Source: Thiocapsa imhoffii | Lineage (GTDB): Bacteria > Pseudomonadota > Gammaproteobacteria > Chromatiales > Chromatiaceae | Assembly (NCBI RefSeq): GCF_016583985.1 | Contig: NZ_NRSD01000020.1 | Location: forward strand, 1-64,000 | Length of the DNA stretch: 64,000 nt | Direction: 5' to 3' | Part shown: piece by piece, positions 1 through 7,189 of the stretch | Layout of the letters: every line of letters starts with the position of its first letter | Position numbering within the stretch: the first letter of the stretch is position 1 | The notes under the pieces: generated by a model | What the model was told of the DNA's origin: nothing | The model's database searches: none | The model's input: the letters and a program-made list of their open reading frames with translations, nothing else | Program-made: the position numbers and the translations under genes

Positions 1-780
1 CCACAGGGCGCTGCGCGGGACGCCCGAGAGGTCGCCGAGGGTGCGGTAGCGGCGGGTCTCACGCCGCCCATGCCCCTGCTCGGTCGTCTCCAGGACCTCG
101 GAGGCGACATCGGTGTACTCCCGCGCAGCGGCTTGGATGAACGCCTCCTCGACCTCGGTGGCCAAGGTGCTCTGGTTGCCCTTGAGCGCCAGGACATAGC
201 GTCCACCCTGCGCCACGATCTGCTCGGCGATCGCGGTCCGACAGCCCATGGCATCGATGGTGACAATGCATCCGTTCAGTTGCAGCAGGTCCAGGACCTG
301 CGGGATGGCGGTGATCTCGTTGGACTTCGCCTCGGTGGCCACCTGCCCGAGCACCACCCGATTGGCCGTCGCCCAAGCGCTCACCAGGTGCAGCGCCGCC
401 AGCCCCTTGCCGCGATCGTGCGAGCGGCGCAGCGTCTCGCCGTCGATGGCGATGACCTCGCCCGGGATGACCGCGCGGATCGCCTCGACCCAGTCGCGAA
501 AACAGGCCTCGAACGCCTCGGGCTGCAGCAGGCTGAAGACACGCCCGAAGGTATCGTGCGACGGGATGCCATTGGGCAGCTCCAAAAATTGCTTCAGCCA
601 CGCCTGCTTGGAACGTCCAAACTCCTCGATCTGGACCCAGCCATCGGCCCCGCAGAGGGTGGCGGCGATCGCAATCACGATCATGTCGAGCAGGTTGTGA
701 TGCCGCTTGAGCGCGCAGCGCGGGTCTTCAAGCGTCGAAAAATGCCTTATCAGGGAGCGGTCCAGGGTCATTTCGGGCAT
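1..780 (-). CDS. ISAs1-family (H-repeat) transposase, 3' end cut by window edge
   Basis: DDE transposase that mobilises its own insertion sequence. The frame is open from an ATG at 778-780 to base 1 (260 codons), so the C-terminus is outside the window. Visible family signatures: the N-terminal stretch HFSTLEDPR, then LLDMIVIAIAATLCGADGW, the first catalytic aspartate in VIAIDGETLRRS (about residue 113), the second in TIDAMGC (about residue 176), and the TEQGHGRRETR block typical of ISAs1/H-repeat proteins near residues 234-244. No frameshift was seen in the part present. The terminal repeats were not found; the right end should lie between 781 and about 862. The element appears to have landed in, or truncated, the antitoxin relic immediately to its right. 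Confidence 0.88.
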   Translation of the reverse strand, partial: MPEMTLDRSLIRHFSTLEDPRCALKRHHNLLDMIVIAIAATLCGADGWVQIEEFGRSKQAWLKQFLELPNGIPSHDTFGRVFSLLQPEAFEACFRDWVEAIRAVIPGEVIAIDGETLRRSHDRGKGLAALHLVSAWATANRVVLGQVATEAKSNEITAIPQVLDLLQLNGCIVTIDAMGCRTAIAEQIVAQGGRYVLALKGNQSTLATEVEEAFIQAAAREYTDVASEVLETTEQGHGRRETRRYRTLGDLSGVPRSALW

Positions 781-862
781 CGGCGGCAGCACACCATCAG
801 CAAACACGGGTGCCGAATGTTAACGACCCTATCGATATAGTCCAGCAGTAATCGCTAATATT

Positions 863-1056
863 TTGATGCGATTGCCCTGCCCGGCGGCCCTGGCGCAGGC
901 ACGCGGCATGACCGAGATCGCCAAGGCGATCGGGATCGCGCGCGAGGCGCTCTCTACAAGGCATTGCGCTCCGACGCCCAGCCGCGGTTTGACACGATCG
1001 ACCGCGCCTGTCATTCGCTGGGTGTCAAATTGGTGGCTCAACCAATCAAGGCGTGA
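863..1056 (+). pseudogene. Broken HTH antitoxin (HigA-like addiction-module antidote)
   Basis: Remnant of a small Xre-type antidote protein of the kind paired with HigB/RelE-like killer proteins. The first frame reads ALAQARGMTEIAKAIGIAREAL and the second, 2 nt shifted, reads YKALRSDAQPRFDTIDRACH and then SLGVKLVAQPIKA followed by a stop at 1054-1056. Joined, they give the classic helix-turn-helix of this family. The shift is explained by a duplicated TC dinucleotide near 950-954 (gctctctac where gctctac is expected). The N-terminus is missing and no toxin partner is visible upstream, presumably lost with the neighbouring ISAs1 element. Non-functional as it stands. Confidence 0.7.
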
Positions 1057-1309
1057 ATTCGGCAGGTCTACAACTGGCTGATCCGGTCTGTCACCGCATC
1101 GTTTCCGACAGGCGCTGGCTTGCCGTTCGGATGATCAAGGGTGATGTCAAAAAACCGGATAGTCCGATTGATCCCTGAGGCTTAGCGAACCTTTCTCTGG
1201 AAGGTGATACGTGCTTGGATGGGGGTCTGTCTTGGGGGTGCATAGGGGTCCACTGCACGAAACGCCTGGAAAGGCTGGAATGACTCAGAAGTCCCATGCA
1301 CGGTGCGGC

Positions 1310-1338
1310 TTGCCGTGTAGTCTCATTGTGACTACAAT
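1310..1338 (+). promoter_or_regulatory. Promoter with palindromic operator for the DinJ-YafQ operon
   Basis: A -35 like TTGCCG (1310-1315) and a -10 TACAAT (1333-1338) are separated by 17 bp. A perfect 7-bp inverted repeat, TGTAGTC (1316-1322) and GACTACA (1330-1336), fills the spacer and overlaps the -10. This is the expected layout for autorepression by a RelB/DinJ antitoxin or antitoxin-toxin complex. The antitoxin start follows 32 bp later, preceded by GGAG. Confidence 0.6.
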
Positions 1339-1370
1339 ATGGCTATCTGAACCTTTCCCGGAGAATCACC

Positions 1371-1637
1371 ATGAGCACCGCCGATACCTACGTTCGCGCT
1401 CGCATCGACACCAACACCAAGGAACGCGCCGCTGAGGCACTCGAAGCAATGGGGTTGACCATTTCGGACGCCATTCGCTTGCTGATGTTGCGCGTAGCCG
1501 ATGAGCGCCGGTTGCCCTTCGACGTGAAGGTGCCCAGCGCCACCACGCGCAAGGCCATTGCCGAGCTGGAATCGGGCAAGGGGAAGAAGTTTGCCAGCGT
1601 GGACGATCTGATGGCGGATTTGCATGCGGACGATTGA
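1371..1637 (+). CDS. dinJ: RelB/DinJ-family antitoxin
   Basis: Antitoxin of 88 aa that binds and neutralises the YafQ-like endoribonuclease encoded just downstream, and probably represses the operon through its N-terminal ribbon-helix-helix. The N-terminal segment YVRARIDTNTKERAAEALEAMGLTISDAIRLLMLRV is the RelB/DinJ ribbon-helix-helix pattern (residues 7-42). The rest (RLPFDVKVPSATTRKAIAEL onward) is the linker and toxin-wrapping tail. GGAG lies 7 nt before the ATG. The stop overlaps the toxin start by 14 nt, so the pair is translationally coupled, as usual for type II modules. A palindrome over the -10 box (1316-1336) is the likely operator. Confidence 0.85.
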   Translation: MSTADTYVRARIDTNTKERAAEALEAMGLTISDAIRLLMLRVADERRLPFDVKVPSATTRKAIAELESGKGKKFASVDDLMADLHADD

Positions 1638-1905
1638 TCGATCCTCCGCGTTCAAGCGCGACTACAAGCGGAAAGCCAAAGGGCGTCATCGCGCCACGCT
1701 TGATGACGATCTCAAGCCGGTCCTGGTCGCGCTGGCGACGGATCAGCCATTGGAGGCGCGTTTCCGCGACCACGATCTTTCCGGAGATTGGGCGGGCTAC
1801 CGGGAATGTCACATCAAGCCCGACCTGCTGCTGATCTACCGCAAATCCGACTCCGACACTCTCCGATTGGCGCGGCTCGGCTCGCACAGCGAGCTTTTCG
1901 GCTGA
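1624..1905 (+). CDS. yafQ: YafQ-like mRNA interferase toxin
   Basis: Toxin of 93 aa in the RelE superfamily, YafQ branch, which cleaves mRNA on the ribosome. The C-terminal half matches the YafQ active-site layout: His in FRDHDLSGDWAGYREC, His and Asp in CHIKPDLLLIYR, and the C-terminal His in GSHSELFG correspond to the four catalytic residues known for E. coli YafQ (H50, H63, D67, H87). The N-terminal basic stretch SAFKRDYKRKAKGRH is also typical. It overlaps the antitoxin by 14 nt in another frame. The module looks intact and probably helps keep this mobile region in the chromosome. Confidence 0.85.
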   Translation: MRTIDRSSAFKRDYKRKAKGRHRATLDDDLKPVLVALATDQPLEARFRDHDLSGDWAGYRECHIKPDLLLIYRKSDSDTLRLARLGSHSELFG

Positions 1906-2380
1906 TCGCACGCTTGTGCACCACATGCACGGTTTAGGAGGGAAAAGTAGTGGGAGGGGATCTCGCTCGGGATCGCCGGCTATGGCTCATCCGTCAAGAC
2001 TGGGCCGATACGTCGCTGAGGTAGTCCAGCGAAGCTGAGTTCTTCGATTCGCTTCGCGCGCTTTTTGCTTCGTGGTCGGCTGCGATCGCCGCCGCAGCGT
2101 GACGAGCGCTGTTGTGGCGCAGAAACACCGGGGAGCGCTCGCAGCGATAAACACGTTCCGGGGCTTAGGATTGTGTGTTTTCTTCGACCCGGAGTAACGC
2201 TGGGAGGCACGGGGATGCATTCCGGCAGCGCTCGCAAAAGGCTCAATCATAGACGCACGTGGATTTTCACCGCGACATCCGGATCGGCCAGCGGCTATTT
2301 CCAGATTCGATCGCCAGGGACTGGCGTCACGCACGGTGATGAAAGCAGGACCATGCTCGTCACCCGGTGCCAAGATGCGA
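1906..2380. other. Gene-less stretch left of the IS1595 element
   Basis: No convincing coding region. Open frames here lack recognisable protein features. One reverse-orientation stretch, GGCTATTTCCAGATTCGA at 2293-2310, resembles the transposon-end repeats at 21785-21980, and a weaker one lies at 2361-2380. Either could be chance. The last 8 bp (2373-2380, agatgcga) form the left target duplication of the IS. Confidence 0.4.
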
Positions 2381-3433
2381 CCTGATTAGAAAGAATCTTC
2401 CGCCAGGCTCACGGAATAAGCCACCGGTCGGCGCAGACTGCTCGCAGGTCCACCACCCGACGGAGCCTGCCATGGCCATGAATCGGATCCAGTTCCAACA
2501 AGGGATGTCGTTGTTCGAGCACTTCCAGCACTTCGGCACCGAGACGCAGTGCGCGGCGGCGTTGGAGCGCACGCGCTGGCCGGACGGGTTTCGCTGCCCG
2601 AGCTGCGGCGGAGCCGCGCACTGCGTGCTGCGCGGCAGCACCCGCAAGACTTTCCAGTGCAACGCCTGCCATCACCAGACCTCGCTGATCGCCGGGACAC
2701 TATTCGAAGGCACCAAACTGGGACTGACTGTGTGGTTCCTGGCGATCTATCTGATCGGCGAAGCCAAGACCGGTCTCTCGGCCTTGGCGCTGAAGCGCGA
2801 CCTCGGGGTCAGTTACCCCACCGCCTGGCTGATCCACCACAAGCTGATGCAGGCAATGGTCGAGCGCGAGGCCGCCACCGTGCTGTGTGGAACCGTGCAG
2901 GTCGACGACGCCTACCTCGGCGGCGAGCTCGTCGGCGGCACCGCGGGACGGGGCTCGGAGAACAAGGTGCCCTTTATCGGTGCGGTCTCGTTGACGGACG
3001 AAGGGCATCCGCTGCGCGCCAAGTTCACCCCCTTGTCCGGCTTCACCCGCGCCGCCGTCGCCGCGTGGGCAGGCGCGAACCTCGCCCCCACCAGCACCGT
3101 CATCTCCGATGGCCTGGCCTGCTTCGCCGGCGTCACCGACATCGGCTGCACCCACCAGCCGACCGTCGTCGGGACGCGCAAACCCAAGGAGTTGCCCATG
3201 TTCCAATGGATCAACACCGTTCTCGGCAATCTCAAGACCGGCTTCAGCGGGGCATACCACAGCTTCGATTTCGGAAAATACGCCGAGCGCTACCTCGGCA
3301 CGATCGCCTATCGCTTCAATCGCCGCTTCGATCTGCGCGCCCTGCCGACCCGCCTGCTGGCGGCGGCGACCGCTTGCGGCCCCCGCCCCGAGCCGTGGAT
3401 CCGGCGCGTGGCTGAAGCTCCTTTCTAATCAGG
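2381..3433 (+). mobile_element. Complete IS1595-family insertion sequence
   Basis: Element of 1053 bp bounded by 19-bp terminal inverted repeats: CCTGATTAGAAAGAATCTT at 2381-2399, and the complement of CCTGATTAGAAAGGAGCTT at 3415-3433 (two or three mismatches). It is flanked by 8-bp target duplications agatgcga (2373-2380) and aggtgcga (3434-3441) with one mismatch. Eight bp is the usual duplication length in this family. It carries one intact transposase gene. It sits one to two bases beside a transposon-end repeat at 3443, so it interrupted an older Tn7-like right end. Confidence 0.85.
2472..3428 (+). CDS. IS1595-family transposase (zinc ribbon plus ISXO2-like DDE domain)
   Basis: Transposase of 318 aa for the surrounding IS. 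An N-terminal zinc ribbon (CPSC at residues 42-45, CNAC at 63-66) is followed by a helix-turn-helix-like segment (ALKRDLGVSYPTAWLIHHKLMQAM). The ISXO2-like catalytic core follows: Asp in VQVDDAYLGGE, Asp in TVISDGLACF, and an Asn in the VLGNLKTG region in the third position, as in many members. It ends YRFNRRFDLR. I place the start at ATG 2472 because a longer upstream frame would begin outside the left terminal repeat. The C-terminus runs into the right repeat. Length is normal and no damage is visible. Confidence 0.9.
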   Translation: MAMNRIQFQQGMSLFEHFQHFGTETQCAAALERTRWPDGFRCPSCGGAAHCVLRGSTRKTFQCNACHHQTSLIAGTLFEGTKLGLTVWFLAIYLIGEAKTGLSALALKRDLGVSYPTAWLIHHKLMQAMVEREAATVLCGTVQVDDAYLGGELVGGTAGRGSENKVPFIGAVSLTDEGHPLRAKFTPLSGFTRAAVAAWAGANLAPTSTVISDGLACFAGVTDIGCTHQPTVVGTRKPKELPMFQWINTVLGNLKTGFSGAYHSFDFGKYAERYLGTIAYRFNRRFDLRALPTRLLAAATACGPRPEPWIRRVAEAPF

Positions 3434-3442
3434 AGGTGCGAA

Positions 3443-3540
3443 GCAAATCCAGGCATAACCGCGCAATTCGGCAACACATCCGGAAATAACCCTCGGAACC
3501 GTACAGATCTACGTGTGGTTTTGATTGCCTATCGCTGTTT
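3443..3540 (+). repeat. Diverged copy of the Tn7-like right end (two TnsB-type sites plus terminal sequence)
   Basis: Two direct 19-bp sites, GCAAATCCAGGCATAACCG (3443-3461) and the ACACATCCGGAAATAACCC site (3474-3492), are 31 bp apart. The block aligns without gaps over 75 bp to 21931-22005, the last two sites and tail of the transposon right end, with 48 of 75 identical positions. Similarity continues, with small gaps, through GTGTGGTTTTGATT to about 3540. The orientation is the same as the 21.9-kb end, so this is a second right end, not the matching left end. The IS1595 element cut off whatever sites lay further left. Confidence 0.6.
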
Positions 3541-3850
3541 GTGCTAGCCTCTCAATCCATGCGCCGGTGTGGAACTACGGCCGGCTATTGCTGGTCGTGT
3601 CGCGCCGGGTCGAGCGCCAGGCCAGCCGCAACGCAGGGCCGGCACCAGCGCCGAGCAGCTCGCCACCACTCCAGCTTGGGCACGACGATCCGGCACCACA
3701 TCCAGGCATGGCGCTCACGCCAGTCCGAAAAAGGCTGGCGGGATTGTTCGCAACGTCATGGGTATCGCTCCACATGGAATCTGCCTCAAGGTGGCGGTTC
3801 GCGCGTCAGTGCACACCAGCACAGTTTCATACTGGTGTATAAATATTGGC
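3541..3850. other. Gene-less stretch between two transposon-end relics
   Basis: No gene recognised on either strand. A forward site-like sequence, CCACATCCAGGCATGGC (3696-3712), resembles the transposon-end repeats. A perfect 7-bp inverted repeat ACACCAG/CTGGTGT with a 12-nt loop lies at about 3813-3838. The stretch may be a decayed third right end or spacer between successive insertions. Confidence 0.4.
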
Positions 3851-3869
3851 CCGATTGTTTTTGTCTACA
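3851..3869 (+). repeat. Probable Tn7-like transposon terminus (third right-end relic)
   Basis: CCGATTGTTTTTGTCTACA matches CCTATTGTTTTTGATAACA at 22020-22038 in 15 of 19 positions. Both end in ACA, as Tn7-like elements do (5'-TGT...ACA-3'). It has the same orientation as the 22-kb end. It overlaps the last codons of the cysteine-synthase-like gene, whose tail after GEPTTP may therefore be transposon-derived. Confidence 0.4.
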
Positions 3870-4902
3870 CCCTCTTAGACTGAAGCGACCCGACACTCGG
3901 ACACCGGCTTATCAGCCCCGGAGTCGTCGGTTCCCCGAACCCGTTGGCGATGAGCCAGTCGTCATTGTAGATCTTCGACATGTACTTCACGCCGCTGTCC
4001 GGCAGCACGGTCACGATGGTGGCCGGCGCACGCAGGGTCTTGGCGACCTGCAGGCAGCCCCAGACATTGGCGCCCGAGCTACCGCCACACAGGAGTCCCT
4101 CCTTGCGGGCCAAGTCGCGGCAGGTGGCGAAAGCATCGCCATCCTCGACTTGGATCACGTCGGTGAGGGCGGAAAAGTCCATGCACTCGGCCAGATGATC
4201 CTCGCCGATGCCTTCGACGTGATACGTCCCGATCATAGACGGATCGACCACGCCGCGATGAAAGTAGGAATGGTAGATCGACCCGATAGGGTCGACCAGC
4301 ACCGTCCGGATCTCCGACTTCTGAGACCGCAGGTAACGGCCGGTTCCCGAGATAGTGCCCCCAGTGCTGCCGGCCGCCACGAACGCGGCGATTTGGTTCT
4401 TCAGAACCCTCCAGATCTCCGGACCGGTGGTGCGGAAATGCGCTTCGGCGTTGAGAGGATTGTCGTATTGGTTCAGCATGAACGAGCCGGGGCGCTCGGC
4501 GTGCAGACGACGGGCTGTGTCGACGTAATGGTCCGGCGAGCCCGGTGAGGCCGCGGTCGGGCAGACGATGATCTCGGCGCCTAACGCCCGCAGGGTGTCC
4601 TGCTTCTCCCGGCTCACTTTGTCCGGCATGGTGAGGATCGCGCGGTAGCCGCGCGTCGCCGCCAGCATCGCGATCGCGGCACCGGTGTTCCCGGACGTGT
4701 TCTCGACGATGGTGCCGCCTGCCCGCAAAGCGCCGCGTTGCTCAGCGTCGTCGATAATGTAGCGGACGATGCGATCCTTGATGCTGCCGCCCGGGTTCAG
4801 GTACTCAAGCTTGGCGAACAGCCGCACCCGTTCGGGAAGATCAAGCCGTGTCAGTTCCACGATCGGCGTCTGGCCGATAGCGTCTTGCAAATGCTTGGTC
4901 AT
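3865..4902 (-). CDS. PLP-dependent cysteine synthase / cystathionine beta-synthase-like enzyme
   Basis: Fold-type II PLP enzyme of 345 aa. It most likely catalyses beta-replacement on serine, O-acetylserine or O-phosphoserine, but the nucleophile cannot be read from sequence. Visible motifs: the PLP lysine in LNPGGSIKDR (about residue 38), the substrate loop ENTSGNTGAAIAM (about 63-75), the phosphate-binding GSTGGTISGTGR (about 170), and the C-terminal GGSSGANVWG with LPDSGVKYMSKIYND. There is no regulatory CBS domain. Two adjacent ATG codons (4905, 4902) follow GAAGG; I use the second for spacing. It is the last gene of a minus-strand set behind an EamA exporter and a methyltransferase, separated from the latter by 10 nt. 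The final residues run into a transposon-end relic. It may make a diaminopropionate-like or thioether building block; that is inference. Confidence 0.8.
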   Translation of the reverse strand: MTKHLQDAIGQTPIVELTRLDLPERVRLFAKLEYLNPGGSIKDRIVRYIIDDAEQRGALRAGGTIVENTSGNTGAAIAMLAATRGYRAILTMPDKVSREKQDTLRALGAEIIVCPTAASPGSPDHYVDTARRLHAERPGSFMLNQYDNPLNAEAHFRTTGPEIWRVLKNQIAAFVAAGSTGGTISGTGRYLRSQKSEIRTVLVDPIGSIYHSYFHRGVVDPSMIGTYHVEGIGEDHLAECMDFSALTDVIQVEDGDAFATCRDLARKEGLLCGGSSGANVWGCLQVAKTLRAPATIVTVLPDSGVKYMSKIYNDDWLIANGFGEPTTPGLISRCPSVGSLQSKRV

Positions 4903-5557
4903 CATCGTGCCTTCAGGACTTGAGCGATTCGAGAACCACGACCGTATGGCCAACGGCGGTTCCGCCGTGCAGCGCTTCGAGGGCCGCAGTGGCGCTGAGC
5001 ACGTGCGGTCGGAGCGCGAGCTCGATCTGCTCGGCTTGGGCACCCGCCGCCACCGGCGAGAGGGTGCGAAACGTGTCCTCCAATACCGTTACCGGATAGA
5101 AATGGAACGGGCCGAGGCCGCGCTGCTCCCATGCCGCGTAGCCGCCGATCACCTCCTCGGGCTCCGACTGCACCTTCCAGGTGTAAATCAGGATGTCGCC
5201 GGCATAGCCGGTCTCCCGGGCGAGGCGGAGGATGATGGCGATCGGAATGCGGCCCCCAATCGAGGAGAGCACCCGGCCGCCAGGCTTGAGCATCGGGGCG
5301 GCCTGCTGCAGGGCTAGGTAATGCAGCGCGACGAGGTATTGCGAGACGAAGCCGGGTATGACCTCGCGCCGCTCGGCGATGAAGGTCGAGCTGGTCTGTC
5401 CGACTCCCAGATCGTCGCCGGTGTCGAGCGGGATGTTGGGCAGATTTTCGTAGATCAGATCGAATGCGAGGTTCTTGTCGGCGATCGGCGTCAGCAGGTC
5501 GCCGGCTGCGGAGAACAGCGTCACCTGCGAATGCATGACGATGTTGTCCTGGGAGGC

Positions 5558-6858
5558 GTAAATAAATAACTGGCCGATTTGGTCATGTTGTGCCATGTTT
5601 TCCGCATGGTCGAATCGGCACTGATTGAGCGCGTAAGGCGGAAGTTCCAGCGCTTGCAAAGCGTGCTGGACGAGCGTGGGCGTCGGCACTGGGCGGCCTG
5701 TGAAGCACTGGAGCTCGGTCACGGTGGGATCCGCGCCGTGGCTCAAGCCACCGGTTTAGGCGAGCGTACGATTCAACGTGGTTGCGAGGAAGTGCGCGGT
5801 GAAGAGGCGTCGGATCCATCGCCTGCGATGCGGACCCGGCGCTCCGGAGGAGGCCGGCATACGGTGACCGCACAGGATCCGAAACTGCTGGAGGCACTGG
5901 AAGCCTTGGTGGAGCCGAGCGCGCGGGGCGATCCCATGTCCCCCTTGCGCTGGACCTGCAAGAGCACACGCAAGCTCGCTGAAGCATTGGCGCGACAAGG
6001 TCATGGGGTCAGTCACAGCAAGGTGGCGCAGTTGCTCAAGCAACTGAATTATCGCCTGCAAGGGACGCGCAAATGTCTCGAGGGGAACTCGCATCCTGAT
6101 CGGGACGCGCAGTTTCGCTATATCAATCGGTGTGTGAGAGTGTTTCAACGGGCCGGTCAGCCGGTGATCTCCGTGGACGCCAAGAGAAAGGAACTGGTCG
6201 GTCCCTTTGCCAATCGGGGCCGGGAATATCGCCCGAAGGGACAGCCCGAACCCGTCCGGACGCACGATTTCCCCGACAAAGTGCTGGGCAAGGTGTGCCC
6301 CTACGGGATCTATGATCTAACCGACAATCGCGGCTGGGTGAGCGTCGGCGTGGATCATGATACCGCCCAATTCGCCGTGGCCTCGATTCGGCGCTGGTGG
6401 GCTCGGATGGGACGCCAGTGCTACCCGCACGCGCAGTCGCTGTTGATCACCGCCGATGGGGGCGGCAGCAATGCCAGCCGCAACCGGCTCTGGAAAGTGG
6501 AGTTGCAGAAGCTGGCCGATGAACTCGGACTCGCCATCTACGTGCGCCACTTTCCGCCCGGCACCAGCAAGTGGAACAAAATCGAGCATCGCATGTTCTG
6601 TCACATCACCGAGAACTGGCGCGGCCGACCGCTCATCAATCACGAAGTCATCGTCAACCTCATCGCAAACACCACGACGACGCAGGGATTGGAGATCCGA
6701 GCCGAGCTTGACGAGGCCGGCTATCCGACCGGTATTGCCGTGAGCGACGAAGAGTTTCGCGCCGTGAATCTTGTTCCTGCCAGATTTCATGGCAGGGATT
6801 GGAACTACCTCATCAAGCCGCGCTCAGATCACGAGAAATCGGCCAGTTATTAATTTAC
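5558..6858 (+). mobile_element. ISAzo13-type insertion sequence inside the methyltransferase gene
   Basis: Element of about 1.3 kb with near-perfect terminal inverted repeats. The left reads GTAAATAAATAACTGGCCGA and on to TTT (5558-5580); the right, read inward on the other strand, is the same with one mismatch (6836-6858). It carries one transposase gene. The exact target duplication is unclear because the outermost bases (GTAAAT / ATTTAC) are themselves complementary, so the outer limits may be a few bases inside those given. Confidence 0.8.
5606..6853 (+). CDS. ISAzo13-family transposase
   Basis: Transposase of 415 aa, intact. N-terminal helix-turn-helix region (ACEALELGHGGIRAVAQATG, residues about 33-52), then CKSTRKLAEALARQGHGVSH typical of the family. 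The DDE core shows Asp in VISVDAKRKELVG, Asp in LLITADGGGSNASRNRLWK, and Glu in WNKIEHRMFCHITENWRGRP. The C-terminus (VSDEEFRAVNLVPARFHGRDWNYLI) is the usual family ending. The start chosen is ATG 5606, which gives MVESALIERV; upstream codons fall in the terminal repeat. No obvious ribosome binding site is visible. It is encoded antiparallel to the gene it interrupts. Confidence 0.88.
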   Translation: MVESALIERVRRKFQRLQSVLDERGRRHWAACEALELGHGGIRAVAQATGLGERTIQRGCEEVRGEEASDPSPAMRTRRSGGGRHTVTAQDPKLLEALEALVEPSARGDPMSPLRWTCKSTRKLAEALARQGHGVSHSKVAQLLKQLNYRLQGTRKCLEGNSHPDRDAQFRYINRCVRVFQRAGQPVISVDAKRKELVGPFANRGREYRPKGQPEPVRTHDFPDKVLGKVCPYGIYDLTDNRGWVSVGVDHDTAQFAVASIRRWWARMGRQCYPHAQSLLITADGGGSNASRNRLWKVELQKLADELGLAIYVRHFPPGTSKWNKIEHRMFCHITENWRGRPLINHEVIVNLIANTTTTQGLEIRAELDEAGYPTGIAVSDEEFRAVNLVPARFHGRDWNYLIKPRSDHEKSASY

Positions 6859-7189
6859 AGCTCCCTGGATGTTCCGGCGGGCCTGGCGCGCAACGTCCTC
6901 GTGCAGATCGAGGACGACGACATTGTGGGCCTTCAGAATCTCGATCGCCGCGAGGGCGTCGAGGCCAGACCCCGTACCGATCGTGCAGAAGTCACGCGCC
7001 TCGACCCCGGTTTGCGCCAGCGCCAGAAACGCCGGAACCGCCACCGATGCGACCCAGTCGCTGCGCGGGTCGAGTGCCTTGGGTAGATAGGATCGGTCTG
7101 TCAGACCGAGCCGCGCCCGACGGCGGATGCAGGAGACGGAGTCGAGTCCGAAGAACGACGCCGTGTCAATGCTCAGGCCACACGGGTCT

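Noticed and set aside
59..601. Long minus-strand frame of 180 codons
   Set aside because: It is another frame of the ISAs1 transposase, rich in Arg/Gly/Ala with no family features.
2293..2380. Reverse-orientation sequences resembling TnsB sites, possible left end of the Tn7-like element
   Set aside because: Only one reasonable and one weak match, about 70 bp apart, with no TGT terminus. Chance similarity cannot be excluded, so they were not called as a left end.
3541..4548. Plus-strand frame of 335 codons
   Set aside because: Mostly antisense to the cysteine-synthase-like gene, with no protein features of its own.
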